A stretch of DNA of 14,682 nt, from contig CAZMRG010000082.1 of assembly GCA_964568655.1 (NCBI GenBank), positions 1-14,682 on the forward strand. The letters are read 5' to 3'. The notes below the pieces were generated by a model. The model saw only the letters and a program-made list of their open reading frames with translations, searched no databases and was not told where the DNA came from. The DNA is from CAWFKW01 sp964568655. GTDB taxonomy: Bacteria > Bacteroidota > Ignavibacteria > Tepidaquicellales > OLB5. Below, in pieces: positions 1 to 7,014 of the stretch; within the stretch, counting starts at the first letter, position 1; each line of letters begins with the position of its first letter. A program made the position numbers and the translations under genes.

Positions 1-2024
1 AATTTTCCAGAATATCTCTTATAGCAATCAGAACCCTGGCGTTTTCATTATTATTAATTTTGTTTATTGAACCATCACTGCTGGCATTTATCAACAGCCC
101 GCCCGCATCATATAATATTATATTAATTGACGACTCCAGAAGCAATATGCTGGCTGATAATACCGGGGTCAGCAAACTTGAACGTATTAAGTCATTTTTA
201 ACATCATCCGGACAGCCTGAAAGCGGGGATAAGATATATTCGTTCTCCTCAGGGCTCATTTTAACTTCATTTTCAAACATAAAAGATTCACTTAAAGGAA
301 ACGGATTTGAAACGAACCTTGCCGGGCCCCTTAAGGAATTGAGAACGGCGGCGCTGGATGACAGAATTAAATCGGTAACGATAGTCTCAGACGGCAACAT
401 CAATTCAGGCGATAATCCTTTGCAGCAATCTAAACTATTTCAATGTCCATTTAATACAGTAGCTATCGGCGATTCTGTTCAGAAGAAAGACGCGCTTATT
501 AACAGGGTGAATTACAACTCAAAGGCTTTTGTCAAAACAACGGTCAAGATTTTAGTTCAGCTTAGCGCATTCAGATGCAAAGGCGAGAACATAGAAATAA
601 AGATGTTTAGAGAAGGCGGTGTGATATCAACAAAATCCGTTCCCGTTACAGCCGACGAGTTTTCGTCCGATGTAGAGTTTGATGTTACTGAGCAGTCGCC
701 AGGGATCGCCAGATATGAGGCTTCAATAACTCCGCTTAAAGATGAAATTACAAACAAGAACAATTATACTGATTTCCTTATAAATTATATTGACAACAGC
801 ACAAAGCTGTTATTTATTTCCGGCGGGCCCGGTTATGATAATTCTTTTGTCCAAAATGTAGTTAAACGAATTGAAGATTACAAATCAACCTGTTACACTC
901 TAAAGACTCCCGGTTCATTTTACGAGGGTAATATTGAAGGCGCATCTTATCCTGACTTATCTGCGATATTTTTCCTCGACTTCCCCGTTTCAAACGTGCA
1001 GAATAATATAGTCACAGATATTGCGGATATGGTGAAGAAGTTTAAAATTCCGCTGGTAGTTTTTGCCGGAAGAAATACAGATTATCAAAAACTCGGATTG
1101 TTTGAAGACGCTCTTCCATTTAATATAATGAGATCTAATTCAGGAGAGAATATTGCAAACCTGCAGATTGTTTCCAAACCTGAGAACGGAGCGCTTTCAG
1201 GAATCGGAAAGGACCTGAGCGGACTCCCCCCCGTATTCAGAAATGTTTCAGGGATAATGCAAAAAACCGGCACGGAAGTTATTCTGATGGATAAGAGCAG
1301 CGGCGAGCCAATTATGATAAACCGCAACACGGGTAATTTTAACTCAACTGCGTTTTTAGGTTATGGATTCTGGAAATGTAGGCTTGACCAGCGCGGCTCA
1401 AATGAAAAAGCGCTTGAAAAACTTATTACTAATGCCGTCAGCATTACGCTGAATAAAGATAAGAAACAAAGAGTAAAACTAGAATCAGCCAAAGATGAAT
1501 TTGATTACCTTGAAAACGTTGTGATAAGAGGCAGCGTGTTTGATGAGAATTATAATCCAACGCAAAATGCTACGCTCAAAGGAAGGCTTAAGGGTAAGAT
1601 TTCAGGCTCCAGCCGTGAAATAACTTTTTCTGCCTCTAATAATGTTTACACAGCAAACATGGGTACTTTGCCGCCGGATGATTATACTCTTGAGGCTGAA
1701 GGCGAGTTTAACAACCAATCAATGGGTAAGGACTTAGTGAGATTCTTCGTGGATACTACCGCCGGAGAATTTAAAACTACAAAAAGCGATTATCAGTCGT
1801 TAAGGTTATTGGTTGAAAATACAGGCGGTAAGTTCTACAGGATAGATGATAATGTTAAATTAAATGAGATATTATCAGCCGCAGGCAAAAACATGAAACC
1901 AGCCGAAGAAATGCCCGTTAAATATGAAAGATTTAATCTTTGGGAGAACAGGTATATATTGCTGGCTATTATTTTGTTGCTATCGATTGAGTGGTTTGTG
2001 AAGAAGAGGAAAAATATACCATAA
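1..2024 (+). CDS. BatA/VWA-type membrane protein, 5' end cut by window edge
   Basis: This is a membrane-anchored protein with a von Willebrand factor A domain. The frame is open from base 3 with no stop, so the gene begins upstream; the TTG at 60 is only an internal codon. The first visible residues form a hydrophobic segment ending in a Leu/Ile-rich run and FIEPSLLAF. That resembles the second helix of the BatA (aerotolerance regulator) N-terminal domain, which is followed by a VWA domain. Counting from codon 60, DDSRS (24-28) is a MIDAS DxSxS motif, T85 could be the MIDAS threonine, and VSDG (109-112) matches the third MIDAS element. LLFISGGPG near residue 250 suggests the glutamine-amidotransferase-like domain found in these proteins. 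A C-terminal helix (about 632-647) precedes KKRKNIP. Members often sit near AAA+ MoxR and DUF58 genes, which are not visible here. The exact function is unknown; the family call is firm, the Bat role is inferred. Confidence 0.8.
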   Translation, partial: FSRISLIAIRTLAFSLLLILFIEPSLLAFINSPPASYNIILIDDSRSNMLADNTGVSKLERIKSFLTSSGQPESGDKIYSFSSGLILTSFSNIKDSLKGNGFETNLAGPLKELRTAALDDRIKSVTIVSDGNINSGDNPLQQSKLFQCPFNTVAIGDSVQKKDALINRVNYNSKAFVKTTVKILVQLSAFRCKGENIEIKMFREGGVISTKSVPVTADEFSSDVEFDVTEQSPGIARYEASITPLKDEITNKNNYTDFLINYIDNSTKLLFISGGPGYDNSFVQNVVKRIEDYKSTCYTLKTPGSFYEGNIEGASYPDLSAIFFLDFPVSNVQNNIVTDIADMVKKFKIPLVVFAGRNTDYQKLGLFEDALPFNIMRSNSGENIANLQIVSKPENGALSGIGKDLSGLPPVFRNVSGIMQKTGTEVILMDKSSGEPIMINRNTGNFNSTAFLGYGFWKCRLDQRGSNEKALEKLITNAVSITLNKDKKQRVKLESAKDEFDYLENVVIRGSVFDENYNPTQNATLKGRLKGKISGSSREITFSASNNVYTANMGTLPPDDYTLEAEGEFNNQSMGKDLVRFFVDTTAGEFKTTKSDYQSLRLLVENTGGKFYRIDDNVKLNEILSAAGKNMKPAEEMPVKYERFNLWENRYILLAIILLLSIEWFVKKRKNIP

Positions 2025-2030
2025 ATTCTT

Positions 2031-2150
2031 CACCCCCTCCTACCTCCCCCTGATAGGGGGAGACAATATTTAATCAAATTAATATTTGGCAATCCTGGTT
2101 TAGGCTTAATAAACTGCATTTCCCCCTGACAGGGGGAATACAAGGGGGTG
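2031..2150. repeat. 120-bp C/G-rich inverted-repeat element with two internal hairpins
   Basis: The ends are perfect inverted repeats: CACCCCCT at 2031-2038 and AGGGGGTG at 2143-2150. Inside are two near-identical hairpins, TCCCCCT-GAT-AGGGGGA at 2045-2061 (extended by a C-G pair) and TCCCCCT-GAC-AGGGGGA at 2121-2137. The AT-rich 2063-2120 lies between them. The element starts seven bases after the stop codon of the VWA gene. It lacks a T run, so it is not a standard terminator. It looks like a small dispersed non-coding repeat; mobility or function is inference. Confidence 0.7.
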
Positions 2151-2226
2151 GAAACAATATTGTAAAATCCTAATTTAAAAAGGAGATTGACACAATCGGA
2201 AGTAATAGGCCATTAGACAAAAACAC

Positions 2227-2259
2227 TTTGTATCTTAATTTTATACTTTTCTATCTTTG
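2227..2259 (+). promoter_or_regulatory. Bacteroidota-type promoter candidate for fdxA
   Basis: TTTG at 2227-2230 and TATCTTTG at 2252-2259 match the -33 (TTTG) and -7 (TAnnTTTG) consensus of Bacteroidota sigma factors, with 21 bases between them, slightly more than the usual 19-20. A start near 2265 would give a leader of about 45 bases. A strong ribosome binding site, AAGGAG at 2296-2301, lies nine bases before the fdxA ATG. A second box, TATATTTG at 2270-2277, has no -33 partner. Confidence 0.45.
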
Positions 2260-2310
2260 AATAACTTACTATATTTGTGGACAACCTAATAAGCTAAGGA
2301 GAAAAATATA

Positions 2311-2667
2311 ATGACTTGGGTTATCACAAAACTATGTTTAGATTGCAAGGATACTGAATGCGCAGAGGTCTGCCCGGTTGACTGCATCTATGAATTGAAA
2401 GTCGACGACGCTGATTTTCCGAAAACAATGCTTTATATCCATCCGGGTGAGTGCATTGACTGCGCCGCCTGCGAACCGGCTTGCCCATGGCAGGCTATTT
2501 TCGAAGATTCGCAAGTTCCCGCTATTTTTGCTGCAGACACGGAACTAAACGCGAAGGTATTTGAGAAACATCCTACGGATGATTTCACAACAGATGTAAC
2601 ACCCATAAGAAAAGGACCATCACCTGAAGAGATAGAAGAGAACAAGAAAAAATGGGGTTACGCGTAA
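2311..2667 (+). CDS. fdxA: 7Fe ferredoxin (3Fe-4S plus 4Fe-4S), FdxA type
   Basis: This is a small soluble electron carrier of the FdxA (Azotobacter ferredoxin I) type. The N-terminal cysteine layout C9-x2-C12-x4-C17-x3-C21-P-x2-C25 matches that family. There C9, C17 and C54 would bind the 3Fe-4S cluster and C21, C48, C51 and C58 (or the swapped equivalents) the 4Fe-4S cluster; C12 and C25 would not be ligands. The second motif is CIDCAACEPACP (48-59). The flanking HPGECIDC and ACPWQAIF are family hallmarks, and 118 residues is close to the usual length of about 107-115. The acidic Lys/Glu-rich tail ends in KKWGYA. The start is fixed by an ideal AAGGAG nine bases upstream. It is a single-gene unit with its own promoter and terminator. 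The redox partner cannot be told from the neighbours. Confidence 0.93.
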   Translation: MTWVITKLCLDCKDTECAEVCPVDCIYELKVDDADFPKTMLYIHPGECIDCAACEPACPWQAIFEDSQVPAIFAADTELNAKVFEKHPTDDFTTDVTPIRKGPSPEEIEENKKKWGYA

Positions 2668-2690
2668 ATTTCTGACTATAACGAAATTGA

Positions 2691-2724
2691 AAACGCCTTC
2701 TAAGAAATTAGAAGGCGTTTTTTT
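2691..2724. terminator. Intrinsic terminator after fdxA, probably bidirectional
   Basis: ACGCCTTCTA (2693-2702) pairs perfectly with TAGAAGGCGT (2709-2718) over a six-base loop, and seven T residues follow (2718-2724). It lies 23 bases after the fdxA stop. On the minus strand the same stem is followed by TTTTCAATTT, so it may also stop transcription from the convergent aminotransferase operon. Confidence 0.9.
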
Positions 2725-2738
2725 GTTTCAGATGATCA

Positions 2739-2870
2739 GTAGAGACACGATATTCGTGTCTAAAACGATATTAGCGTCTGGGAATATTCATGTAGAGACA
2801 CGATATTCGTGTCTGGAAATATTCTTCTGAAATTATGATTAATTCCGAGACGCGATACTCGCGTCTCTAC
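2739..2870. repeat. Cluster of REP-like palindromes with GTAG feet
   Basis: There are three full units. Unit 1 (2739-2761) and unit 2 (2792-2814) read GTAG followed by AGACACGA-TAT-TCGTGTCT. Unit 3 (2847-2870) is inverted and diverged: GAGACGCGA-TAC-TCGCGTCTC and then CTAC. A degenerate half unit lies at 2765-2779. Units 1 and 2 face one way and unit 3 the other. A GTAG tetranucleotide at the foot of a palindrome is the layout of REP elements moved by RAYT (TnpA-REP) transposases. Units 2 and 3 together would be a REPIN-like inverted pair. No transposase is in the window. Unit 3 overlaps the end of the aminotransferase gene. Confidence 0.75.
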
Positions 2871-4051
2871 GCTGATAATACTTTCCTGAATTCATTGATG
2901 AACAATTCCGAATCGCCAGCGCTTAAAATCAACGGCGGCAGAAGCCTGATCACATTTCTATTTGTGCAATTGACAAAAACTTTATTATCTATCATTTTCT
3001 GAACAACCGGAGCGCCGTCAAACGCAAGCTCTATTCCAAGCATTAATCCAATTCCTCTTACATCCTTAATTTTACCGGACAAATCTTTTTTTAATTTTCT
3101 CAGTTCAGTTTGCAAATAACTGCTTTGGGTCATGATGTTTGCATACAACCCCGCTTGCAATACATTGATCACCGCCGCGCCGCAGGCGCATGCAACAGGA
3201 TTTCCTCCGAATGTTGAGCCATGCTCCCCATAACCAAATACATCTTCAACACGTTCATCGCCTATTAACGCGCCAAGAGGCAATCCCCCGCCAATACCCT
3301 TTGCCATTACTACCATATCAGGGATCAGCCCAAAGTTTTCATAAGCGCAGAATTTTCCCGTTCTGCCGACACCTGATTGAATTTCATCTGCCACAATCAA
3401 AAATTCAAATTTATTTCTTAATGTAATGAGTTCTTTAATGAATTCTTCCGTAACTACGTTCACACCGCCCTCGCCCTGGATACATTCTACAAATATTGCC
3501 GCAGTGTTTTCGTCAATGTTCTTTCTTAATTCTTCAACAGAATTGAACGGAAGTGTTTTTGTATTAGTCAGAAGCGGCCCGAAATCTTCTTTGTATTTAG
3601 CTTTAGCGGTAAGGGATAAGGCGCCCAGAGTCCTGCCATGAAATGCATTTGTAAAAGAGATCAGATTCTTTTTCTCCGTTCCTTTAAAGTATTTTCGGGT
3701 GAGCTTGATAGCTGCTTCAACAGATTCTGTTCCTGAGTTTGAGAAGAAGACTTTCTTCATTCCTGTTGCCCCTATCAATTTTGAAGCAAGCTCTATCTGC
3801 TTTTCCTGGTAAAAATAATTTGAAACATGGATGTATTTCTTTATCTGCGCTTCAATAGCAGCATTAATTTCGGGATGGTTATATCCCAGCACGTTTACAG
3901 CGAGCCCGCCAAACATATCCAGCAGCTTATCGCCGTTATTTGTTATCAAATAACAGCCTTCTCCCCTTTCAACAAGTATCCTGAGGCGCTTATAAGTACG
4001 GAAAAAATCGCTTTCTTCCAGGGCAATTATGTTACGTAACTTATCATCCAT
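2867..4051 (-). CDS. Class III PLP aminotransferase, acetylornithine/ornithine type (ArgD-like)
   Basis: This is a pyridoxal-phosphate enzyme of fold type I, aminotransferase class III. The core motifs are in order: SNSGTES (104-110, phosphate binding), FHGRT (137-141), VADEIQSGVGRTG (220-232, with the D222 cofactor contact), MAKGIGGGLPLGA (249-261, with K251 the Schiff-base lysine), HGSTFGGNP (278-286) and RLLPPL (369-374). The length of 394 residues is normal for ArgD. The best guess is acetylornithine aminotransferase in arginine synthesis; ornithine, succinyldiaminopimelate or GABA substrates remain possible because no arg genes are adjacent. It is the last gene of the rny-coaE block, starting two bases after the coaE stop with no clear Shine-Dalgarno, so translation is probably coupled. 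Its TAG stop lies inside a REP-like palindrome. Confidence 0.88.
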   Translation of the reverse strand: MDDKLRNIIALEESDFFRTYKRLRILVERGEGCYLITNNGDKLLDMFGGLAVNVLGYNHPEINAAIEAQIKKYIHVSNYFYQEKQIELASKLIGATGMKKVFFSNSGTESVEAAIKLTRKYFKGTEKKNLISFTNAFHGRTLGALSLTAKAKYKEDFGPLLTNTKTLPFNSVEELRKNIDENTAAIFVECIQGEGGVNVVTEEFIKELITLRNKFEFLIVADEIQSGVGRTGKFCAYENFGLIPDMVVMAKGIGGGLPLGALIGDERVEDVFGYGEHGSTFGGNPVACACGAAVINVLQAGLYANIMTQSSYLQTELRKLKKDLSGKIKDVRGIGLMLGIELAFDGAPVVQKMIDNKVFVNCTNRNVIRLLPPLILSAGDSELFINEFRKVLSA

Positions 4052-4053
4052 GC

Positions 4054-4677
4054 TTAATGTTTTATGCGTTCAATTATTTTAATTAGGTCCTTTACAGCTT
4101 TCTTCAGATCTATTTTCCTGCCCTCATTTTTCAGGATGAAGTCAGCTCTTTTTAGCTTTAGCTCTTCGGGATATTGGAGTTTCATTAAATTCTCAACATC
4201 CCCTTTCTTTGCCCCGTCCCGCATCATAACTCTTTGAACGCGCAAGTTATCGGGTGAATAAACCATCACAATATAATCAAGTTTTTTGTAAAAGCCGGAT
4301 TCAAAGGCAATTGCGGATTCAATGAACACTATACGGGATTTCATCTTTTCAATTATCTTCCGGATTGCCTCAATAACAAAAGGGTGAACCAGCCTGTTCA
4401 CCCTTTTAATGTTCTCTTCGCTTGAAAAGATTATGTTTCTTGCATTTGGACCGGATACGAAACCATGGTCATCCAGAATTCCTTCGCCAAATGCTTTGAC
4501 TAACTTTGATTTAAGCTCCTTATCGGTTCTATATAGCTCTTTTGTAAGCATATCGGCATTTATAACTTTGCCGCCGAACTTCTCAAAATAATGAGCCGCA
4601 AGCGATTTACCGGAACCAATCCCGCCGGTTATTCCGATCAATATTCTGCCTTTAATAAAACCGGATTTACTTGGCAT
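4054..4677 (-). CDS. coaE: Dephospho-CoA kinase
   Basis: CoaE phosphorylates the 3'-hydroxyl of dephospho-CoA with ATP, the last step of CoA synthesis in the cytoplasm. The P-loop GGIGSGKS is at residues 18-25 of the 207-residue product, followed by INAD with the conserved aspartate D42. RLVHP (about 95-99), the AFESGFYKKLDYIVMV strand region, RVQRVMMRDG in the lid, and ADFILKNEG near the end are all family features. The ATG at 4677 is preferred over an in-frame TTG two codons earlier (4683). Either start lies inside the end of rny, so the genes overlap by 11 bases and translation is likely coupled. The residues before the P-loop strand (about 12) are a little longer than in many CoaE proteins. 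Confidence 0.93.
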   Translation of the reverse strand: MPSKSGFIKGRILIGITGGIGSGKSLAAHYFEKFGGKVINADMLTKELYRTDKELKSKLVKAFGEGILDDHGFVSGPNARNIIFSSEENIKRVNRLVHPFVIEAIRKIIEKMKSRIVFIESAIAFESGFYKKLDYIVMVYSPDNLRVQRVMMRDGAKKGDVENLMKLQYPEELKLKRADFILKNEGRKIDLKKAVKDLIKIIERIKH

Positions 4678-6235
4678 AGGCAACAGAGCGTCTTTCTCTG
4701 ATGACTGTAACCTTTATCTGTCCCGGATATTCCATTTCTTCCTGTATCTTTGCCGCTATATCGACTGAAAGCTGGTCGGCAATCGCATCGCTAACTTTAT
4801 CATGCTCTACAATTACTCTTACCTCCCTACCTGCCTGGATAGCGTATGTTCTGCCAACGCCTGCAAATGATTTTGCAAGAAGCTCAAGCTTCTCCAGACG
4901 TTTTACGTAGCCTTCGACCGATTCTCTCCTGGCGCCCGGCCTTGCGCCGCTTATTGCATCGCATGCCTGTACTATAACTGCGATCGGACTCTCCATTTCC
5001 ATATCTTCATGGTGAGCTCCAACAGCGTTGCAGACTATTGCGTGCTCGCGGTATTTCTTGGTCAGCTCGTAACCTAGAATAGCATGCGGTCCTTCAACGT
5101 CTTTATCGACAACTTTACCGATATCATGCAGCAAGCCTGCGCGTTTCGCCATAACCGGGTCAAGGCCAAGCTCAACAGCCATTATGCCGCATAAATGTGC
5201 AACTTCAATACTGTGCTGTAATAAGTTCTGCCCGTAGCTGGTACGGTATTTCATTTTACCGATCATTCGGACCAGTTCAGGATGTACGCCGTGCAAGCCG
5301 CATTCGATAAGAGTATTTTCGCCTATCCTTACTATCTCTTCTTCAAGCTCTTTCTTTACTTTCTCAACTACTTCCTCTATCCTTGTTGGATGAATTCTTC
5401 CGTCGGCAATCAATCTCTCCATCGCGATCTTTGCCACTTCTCTGCGGAACGGGTCAAAAGCGGAAATTGTGATAGCTTCCGGCGTATCGTCAACAATTAT
5501 ATCAACTCCAGTCGCGGCTTCAAAAGCGCGCACATTGCGTCCTTCTTTTCCAATGATTCTGCCTTTAAGCTCATCGCTTTGGATATTTAGCACGCTGACC
5601 GTGGTTTCAACCGAATGGTCGGCAGCGCTTCTTTGAATAGCCTGGATGATAAGATTCTTCGCAAGGCGCTTAGCGTCAAGCTTCATCTCATCCCTTATCT
5701 CTTTAAGCTTCTGTACAGCCTGCTGCTTGGTCTCGCTAACAAGATTTTCAAGCAGGATAGCTTTGGCTTCATCCTGCGTTAAGCCTGAAATGTTTTCAAG
5801 CTTATTGTTCTGTTCCTGTATGAGGCCGTCAAGCTTAGCTTCTTTTTCCTGGATCGTTTCTGTTTTACGGTTCAGGTCAGTTTCAAGTTTATCGATATTT
5901 TTTTCTTTCTTACCGAAAGAGTCGATCCTGCGGGTAAGGTTATCTTCCTTATCCTGGATCTGTTTTTCAAACAGCTTAAGTTTGCTCTTTTTACCCTGGT
6001 AATCGGAATCAAATTCCTGTTTCTTGCGATACCATTCGTCTTTTACTTCGAGCAGTTTCTCCTTTTTCAGGTTAACCGCGGATTTCTCAGCATCTGCCAG
6101 CATTCTTTTTGTCTGTTCTTCAACGCTCATAAGCTTGTTGCGCGTGGCTTTAGCGTTAATTGCCCAGCCCAGATAGAAAGTGCCGGCGCACAGAACGACA
6201 AAAAGAGGGATTAAAACATAGATTTCTAGTACCAT
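4667..6235 (-). CDS. rny: Ribonuclease Y, membrane-anchored endoribonuclease
   Basis: RNase Y starts mRNA decay by endonucleolytic cleavage and sits at the inner face of the membrane. The full architecture is present in 522 residues, the usual length. It has an N-terminal helix (about 5-25), then a long charged coiled coil (about 35-195). The KH domain carries GRIIGKEGRN (225-234). The metal-binding HD domain follows, with H341, the HD pair H370-D371 in LLHDIGK, H408-H409 and D426. The conserved tail runs to about residue 515. GGAG nine bases before the ATG supports the start. The gene lies just after the 6S-like RNA and zapA and overlaps coaE. Nothing in the sequence looks damaged. Confidence 0.97.
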   Translation of the reverse strand: MVLEIYVLIPLFVVLCAGTFYLGWAINAKATRNKLMSVEEQTKRMLADAEKSAVNLKKEKLLEVKDEWYRKKQEFDSDYQGKKSKLKLFEKQIQDKEDNLTRRIDSFGKKEKNIDKLETDLNRKTETIQEKEAKLDGLIQEQNNKLENISGLTQDEAKAILLENLVSETKQQAVQKLKEIRDEMKLDAKRLAKNLIIQAIQRSAADHSVETTVSVLNIQSDELKGRIIGKEGRNVRAFEAATGVDIIVDDTPEAITISAFDPFRREVAKIAMERLIADGRIHPTRIEEVVEKVKKELEEEIVRIGENTLIECGLHGVHPELVRMIGKMKYRTSYGQNLLQHSIEVAHLCGIMAVELGLDPVMAKRAGLLHDIGKVVDKDVEGPHAILGYELTKKYREHAIVCNAVGAHHEDMEMESPIAVIVQACDAISGARPGARRESVEGYVKRLEKLELLAKSFAGVGRTYAIQAGREVRVIVEHDKVSDAIADQLSVDIAAKIQEEMEYPGQIKVTVIRERRSVAYAK

Positions 6236-6284
6236 ATTATTTTACTCCGTAGGTGTAATATATAATTTTAGATTTATTTTTAAC

Positions 6285-6545
6285 AAAAAAAAACCGCACA
6301 CGGATCAACCATAGCGAAAAGGTTTAATAGAACCTTTTACAAAAATACAGTGGGTGGAGCCGAATGTCTTTTTACTTCCACTGATCACAAAAACGCGGCG
6401 CTTTCAATAAAACGCCCTGTGATTCTCAGTCTAAGACTAAGTCTAAAACTAAGTCGAGGCCTGTAATCGACATTACTCGAGCTTTCCCCCCATTTAAATA
6501 GTGTTGGTTCTATTTAATTTTTGGCTACGGTTGGCCGGTGCGGAT
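6285..6545 (-). ncRNA. ssrS: 6S-like structured RNA between zapA and rny
   Basis: This stretch has no good ORF but folds on the minus strand into one long interrupted rod. Read 5' to 3' from 6545, CCGCAC, CGG and CAACC pair with GGTTG, CCG and GTGCGG at the far end. TAGC pairs with GCTA, AATAGAACC with GGTTCTATT, and AATGTC with GACATT further in. ATCAC..GGCG pairs with CGCC..GTGAT near the apex. The closing stem is followed by nine T residues (minus strand, 6293-6285), as in an intrinsic terminator. A rod with a central open region is the 6S RNA shape, which traps RNA polymerase by mimicking an open promoter. Location next to zapA is also typical of ssrS. At about 260 nt it is longer than the usual 180-200. 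tmRNA and RNase P RNA were considered, and their signature motifs are absent. The ends are estimated from the fold. Confidence 0.65.
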
Positions 6546-6611
6546 ACTTTTACAGTAATATTTTAAAAGAACAAAATTTATTAACTCGTATAACCTTAGA
6601 TAAATTGGATA

Positions 6612-6911
6612 TCAGCTGTTACTATCTATATATTCGCTGATATCTTTTATCTGCGTGTTCAGCCCGCTGAGCAGAGATTTGTAATTTTGGTCTAAGACAA
6701 AATTACTGTTTTTCTCCTTGTAATAATTCTCAGCGATATTTAAAGCAGATACAATTGCAATGGTTATATCCGATTGATTAGGAATCTCGTTTTGTATTTT
6801 ATTCATTAGAGTGTCAACATACTGAGCGCTCTTCTCTACTAATTCAATGTCATCACCCTTTAGAGTGTAATGATTATTGAATATCTTGATTCTTATGTCT
6901 TTAGATTCCAT
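6612..6911 (-). CDS. zapA: ZapA-family cell division protein
   Basis: ZapA binds FtsZ and bundles its filaments at the division ring. The product has 99 residues, the usual size. The N-terminal part matches the family: IRIKIFNNHYTLKGDD (about 6-21), then VEKSAQYVDTLMNKI and DITIAIVSALNIAENYYK, the latter starting the dimerising helix. The C-terminal part is a helix likely to form a coiled coil. It is preceded by a coiled-coil gene and followed by a structured RNA and rny. A palindrome lies in the 90-base gap upstream. Family identity is quite secure; the symbol follows the family and the context. Confidence 0.85.
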   Translation of the reverse strand: MESKDIRIKIFNNHYTLKGDDIELVEKSAQYVDTLMNKIQNEIPNQSDITIAIVSALNIAENYYKEKNSNFVLDQNYKSLLSGLNTQIKDISEYIDSNS

Positions 6912-6929
6912 GTCCGTTAATAATTTGAT

Positions 6930-6957
6930 TCAGGACTGCCAGTCCTGAGTTTTTTTT
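6930..6957 (+). terminator. Perfect hairpin plus T run, pointing away from the zapA operon
   Basis: TCAGGACT (6930-6937) pairs with AGTCCTGA (6941-6948) over a three-base loop, GCC, and eight T residues follow on the plus strand (6950-6957). It has the form of a terminator for plus-strand transcription, but no plus-strand gene ends here. On the minus strand it lies about 20 bases before the zapA ATG with an A run ahead of it, so it would not terminate the operon. It could stop antisense transcription, or be a dispersed palindrome. Confidence 0.5.
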
Positions 6958-6967
6958 CCGTAGTCAA

Positions 6968-7014
6968 ACAATAATCTTAATCCCCGGCAATATACCGGAT
7001 TCAAAAATTATTGT
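6968..7014. repeat. Inverted repeat around the stop codon of the coiled-coil gene
   Basis: ACAATAAT (6968-6975) is the reverse complement of ATTATTGT (7007-7014). Inside, AATCC..GG and CCGGATT can pair further around a short loop. The stop codon of the coiled-coil gene (7001-7003) lies within it. No T run follows on the minus strand, so it is more likely an mRNA-end or processing hairpin than a terminator. Function unknown. Confidence 0.4.

Noticed and set aside
60..62. TTG at 60 as the start of the VWA gene
   Set aside because: The frame is open to the window edge and the residues before it continue a membrane helix typical of the family, so the true start is upstream.
2154..2163. ACAATATTGT palindrome as an operator
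   Set aside because: It is a short AT-rich palindrome with no second copy and lies well upstream of the promoter boxes; chance is enough to explain it.
2739..2870. CRISPR array
   Set aside because: Only three palindromic units, in mixed orientation and irregular spacing, with no unique spacers of constant length and no cas genes.
4681..4683. TTG at 4683 as the coaE start
   Set aside because: An ATG two codons later leaves the full CoaE domain and is the more common start codon; neither has a clear ribosome binding site.
5282..6002. Plus-strand frames of 102 and 118 codons inside rny
   Set aside because: They are antisense shadows of a complete rny gene with low-complexity Ser/Phe/Leu composition and no ribosome binding site.
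6285..6545. tmRNA or RNase P RNA as identity for the zapA-rny RNA
   Set aside because: GCTCCACCC near the 3' side recalls a tmRNA end, but the matching 5' GGGGC start, the T-arm and a tag frame are missing, and pairing continues outside it. The RNase P core motif is also absent.
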